From assembly GCF_037176765.1 (NCBI RefSeq), contig NC_090026.1, positions 125,839,752-125,903,751 of the forward strand: a stretch of DNA of 64,000 nt, in the 5' to 3' direction. Below the pieces are notes generated by a model. It was not told where the DNA came from. It did no database searches and saw only the letters and a program-made list of their open reading frames with translations. Made by a program: the position numbers and the translations under genes. Below, one piece after another: positions 61,332 to 64,000 of the stretch; the stretch's first letter is position 1; every line of letters begins with the position of its first letter. The stretch comes from Anolis sagrei. Lineage: Eukaryota > Chordata > Lepidosauria > Squamata > Anolidae.

Positions 61332-62205
61332 GAAGATCTTTTACAGGTGGTATTTACCTGTAAAATTTATCCTCCACCAGAGATACTCGCAAAGATTTCT
61401 AAAAATAAAGCAAAGGACCTATGCTGGAAATGTGGAAAGGAAAAAGGCAAATTCATCCATATGTGGTGGAACTGCAGAAAAATAAAAAAACATTGGACTC
61501 AAATACACAAAACGATAGAAATAATCCTAAATATAAAATCTGATCCAAAACCAGAAATATTACTATTAGGATTACTACACATTAAAATGGAAAAGAATGA
61601 AGACAAGATTTTTTTCTACTTAATAGCAGCTGCAAGAATGACTTTAGCAAAAATGTGGAAATCCAAAGAAGTCCCAACAATTGAACAATGGACAATAAAA
61701 ATAATGGACATAATACTAACACAAAGAATTTCGCAAAACTACACAAAACCCCAGATAACAGACTGGAAAGCAGTGCTAGAATTAATAAGAGGGGAAAATA
61801 ATGAGACATACATAATGGATCTATAACAGAAATTCAGGAACTTTTTAAAGCAAGTACTTGATAACCGATTCAAGCAAAGGTTTAAATATGTGTGCTGGAT
61901 TATATGTTTGTATATAGACAAGAATATACTATGTATAGATTACTAAAAAAGTACACAATTGTAGAATTAGACAAATCACCCAGAGAACCTGGAAGTACCC
62001 GATCTATCCTATCCCTATATCCCCTTTCCCACCTCTCCCCCCCCCTTTTTTTCTTTTCTACCTTGCTCTACTTTTTGGTTGCTGCCCTCCTTTCCCAGTC
62101 TTGCCTGCCCCCCAACTATCCCACCATGCCTACCCCGTGATTTTAATGCAATTTTGTAAAATAAAAACCAATAATATATATATATATATATTAAAAAGAA
62201 ACCAC
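61332..62205 (+). pseudogene. L1 3' end, 5'-truncated
   Basis: Covers the last part of ORF2: DLCWKCGKEKGKFIHMWWNC is the intact L1 cysteine motif (CxxC...HxxxxC), then HWTQIHKTIEIILNIKSD, LLLGLLHIKMEKNEDKIFFY and IAAARMTLAKMWKSKEV. The frame 61347-61826 is open to its natural stop. The 3' UTR is pyrimidine-rich and ends in an A/TA-rich tail near 62200. It is oriented with MINDY4. Confidence 0.9.
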
Positions 62206-63300
62206 ACGTGCTACAGTAAATAAAATTAACAAAGAGTTACCTGAACAGACAGTGACGAAACCATCCGCCACTAAGAAAAACAAAAATAAAACCAAAAAAA
62301 GTCAAGCCGCATAGTCCCTTGAGGGGATGCGAAGCGGCTCCTCAACATAAAGAAATATCAACAAATGTAGCCACCTCAGGAGAGGAAATAATGGCTACGG
62401 GCCAGGGGGCAACACCGCAACCGCCCACCGACCATTTCCCTCGAGATCAGGCAAACTTACAAGCCACAGATCGCCATCCTCTAAGTTAAGCAAATTTACA
62501 AGCCGAGGAAGTCTCTCCGGCACCTCCACATTTAACGCAATGTGGATCTAAAAGCCAAGACTCAATAATGGAGGCTTCGACCTTGGCACGGCCCCCGCCA
62601 TCAGGGAACCCTCCGGCACGCCCTCCATCTCGTCATATTACGAGACCGGGAGAGCGCCGACGCCGCTCGAGATTGACGAGCACCTTCTAGCTCCTCCTCC
62701 TCTGGAAGGAAGTGATAGGTCGAAGCCTCTTAGAGTCAGTGGGCCAAAACTAGTGTCGTCCTGAGGAGTGTGAGCTCCTAAGGGCTTTGAGCTGGCCACA
62801 GAGGAGCACACCCGAAAGCGGCAGGAGAACCAATTACAGCATAGATGAGACACCACCATTTTCTTTTCCTGTTTGCATTTTTCAGAGAAACTTGTTATTT
62901 TTATAGTGACTACTTTATATTGTAATAAAAATAAAGTGTTTTTATTGGGCAATTTTTTTTTTACTTAAGCTGGTCTGGTGAGTCAGAGCCAGCCTATTGT
63001 CCGAAAGTACAGCAATATTGGTATCTTGAGGGGATCGGGTTATCCAGTCTACTGGGAAGGGGCAATGTCATTGTTTGGGAAGCTGTGAAATCCCCTTCTC
63101 CTTGCAGAGGGAAAATGTCCTTTGTGAAGAATGGTTAGTCTGTCCAAAGATCCTTCAATCCTCAAGTGGCCCGATCCTTGACCCTCCAAGGATTGAGGAG
63201 AGGGGCCATTTATCTATTGTCCATATTTTGAAATGCTTAAAAGTCCATTTTAAGACTGAAGACCTAGGGTGACTTGTGGCACCCAGGCCCTGGAGTGCTG
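62206..63300. other. no gene recognised; possibly retroelement-derived
   Basis: 62240-62700 is GC-richer, with a basic Lys-rich start (KKNKNKTKK) and Pro-rich translation in more than one frame. 62850-62960 ends with ATAAAAATAAAGTGTTTTTA, a polyadenylation-like end. It may be a decayed gag-like or 5' region of a retroelement, but no family can be named. Confidence 0.35.
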
Positions 63301-63304
63301 GCCA

Positions 63305-64000
63305 GAGTTCATAAAAAATTCCCCTTGCAATTAGAAGATATGGAGAAGAAACTAAAGTTTGTAAGACAAGACCACTTTGAAAATGCCAACAAGGTCAGCA
63401 AATGGCTGGCCAGAAAATTAGCTATTAAAAGACACTCACATAGGATAATTAAAATAGGAGGGCCAAAATTTTCTACACACACCTGAAATAATGGAACTAT
63501 TTGTAAAATACTATAAAAGATTATACACCAACGACGGATACCGAAAGAGGAAGTAATGCAATTCCTAGAAGACAGAACATAACTAAGATATCGGAAATGC
63601 AAAGGGAAAAACTAAATAAAAAAATATCTAAAGAGATACAAAAAACAATTAAAAATCTACCTCAAAATAAAGCACCAGGGCCAGATGGCTTCATGTCTCA
63701 ATATTATAAAGTCTTCGGAAACTCCCTAATAACACCCCTACAAAAAAATTATGAACAAGGCAATGGAAGAAGGGATAATCCCAGACTCCTCGAAATTCGC
63801 TAACGTGACCCTGATCCATAAAGAAAATACAGACAGCACCCAGACAAAGAACTACAGACCCATCTTTCTTCTTAATGTTGATTATAAAATATTTACCAGC
63901 ATATTGGGAACTAGATTAAAAGAAATCTTAAACGAAAGAATAGAGGAGGAACAAAAGGGCTTTCTGCCCAAGCGACAGATAAGAGAAAACATATGTATAA
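63305..64000 (+). pseudogene. L1 ORF2 fragment, continues beyond the window
   Basis: Pieces in L1 order: ENANKVSKWLARKLAIKRHS at about 63380-63440, NLPQNKAPGPDGFMSQYYKV at about 63655-63715, SSKFANVTLIHKENTDS, KNYRPIFLLNVDYKIFTSIL at about 63850-63905, and EEEQKGFLPKRQIRENICI at the end. The reading frame changes several times, so it is dead. It runs off the right edge of the window. Confidence 0.88.

Noticed and set aside
58646-64000. Search for MINDY4 exon 3
   Set aside because: No segment with acceptor, phase-0 reading and the expected Lys/Asn-rich peptide could be found among the L1 pieces; it probably lies beyond the window.
1-64000. tRNA or rRNA genes
   Set aside because: No cloverleaf with A and B boxes and no rRNA core sequence was recognised by eye; SINE heads could not be shown to be tRNA genes.

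Overview
The window looks like intergenic and intronic DNA from a vertebrate, most likely a squamate reptile (lizard). The reasons are the mixture of repeats (L1, L2 and CR1 LINEs, BED-finger hATs, SPIN-like hATs, DIRS elements, a Bov-B/Sauria-type tail) and a spliced host gene with vertebrate exon structure. There is no sign of prokaryotic organisation. The only recognisable ordinary host gene is the 5' part of MINDY4 (FAM188B) on the + strand: exon 1 at 54720-54782, exon 2 at 58526-58645, with the rest beyond the window. Everything else I can name is transposable or viral in origin.

Layout. 1-5.9 kb: a nearly full-length L1 with only a few lesions, next to a hAT remnant. 6.4-15 kb: sparse old repeats, a DIRS fossil carrying a 301-bp foldback element, and LTR fossils. 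15-20.5 kb: CR1 pieces on both strands, a Vingi-like LINE C-terminus, another LINE reverse-transcriptase piece and a solo LTR. 21.1-23.5 kb: a three-layer nest in which an LTR was entered by an L2, and the L2 was then entered by a retro-copied bornavirus nucleoprotein gene. 25.1-36.7 kb: a DIRS fossil split by a terminal-inverted-repeat DNA element that carries a MADF/BESS gene (itself holding a SPIN-like hAT), by an L2 fragment and by a complete 4.1-kb L2. 36.9-45.8 kb: an LTR-like stretch, a gag-like open frame, and a BED-finger hAT with a 98-bp tandem array, split by a second intact L2. 45.8-53.6 kb: an old L1 entered by a 955-bp hAT, then another autonomous-type hAT entered by a solo LTR that was entered by a 998-bp hAT, then a GC-rich minisatellite. 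53.6-64 kb: hAT MITEs, MINDY4 exons 1-2, and introns filled with L2, hAT and L1.

The most notable item is the endogenous bornavirus-like N gene at 21772-22957. It has a 383-codon open frame that reads like a complete Orthobornavirus nucleoprotein, and it is bounded by perfect 10-bp direct repeats inside an L2, which is the signature of LINE-mediated capture of a viral mRNA. Second is a hAT lineage (copies at about 5.9, 39.8, 48.7, 49.7 and 51.3 kb) whose members carry head-to-tail repeat arrays inside the element and NRF1- and YY1-like sites beside a palindromic motif near the 3' end. Third is the MADF/BESS gene inside a TIR element whose ends resemble the separate foldback at 10.5 kb.

Limits: all family assignments are by eye and memory. 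Element edges are exact only where a target-site duplication is quoted. The two intact L2 frames suggest recent L2 activity in this genome.
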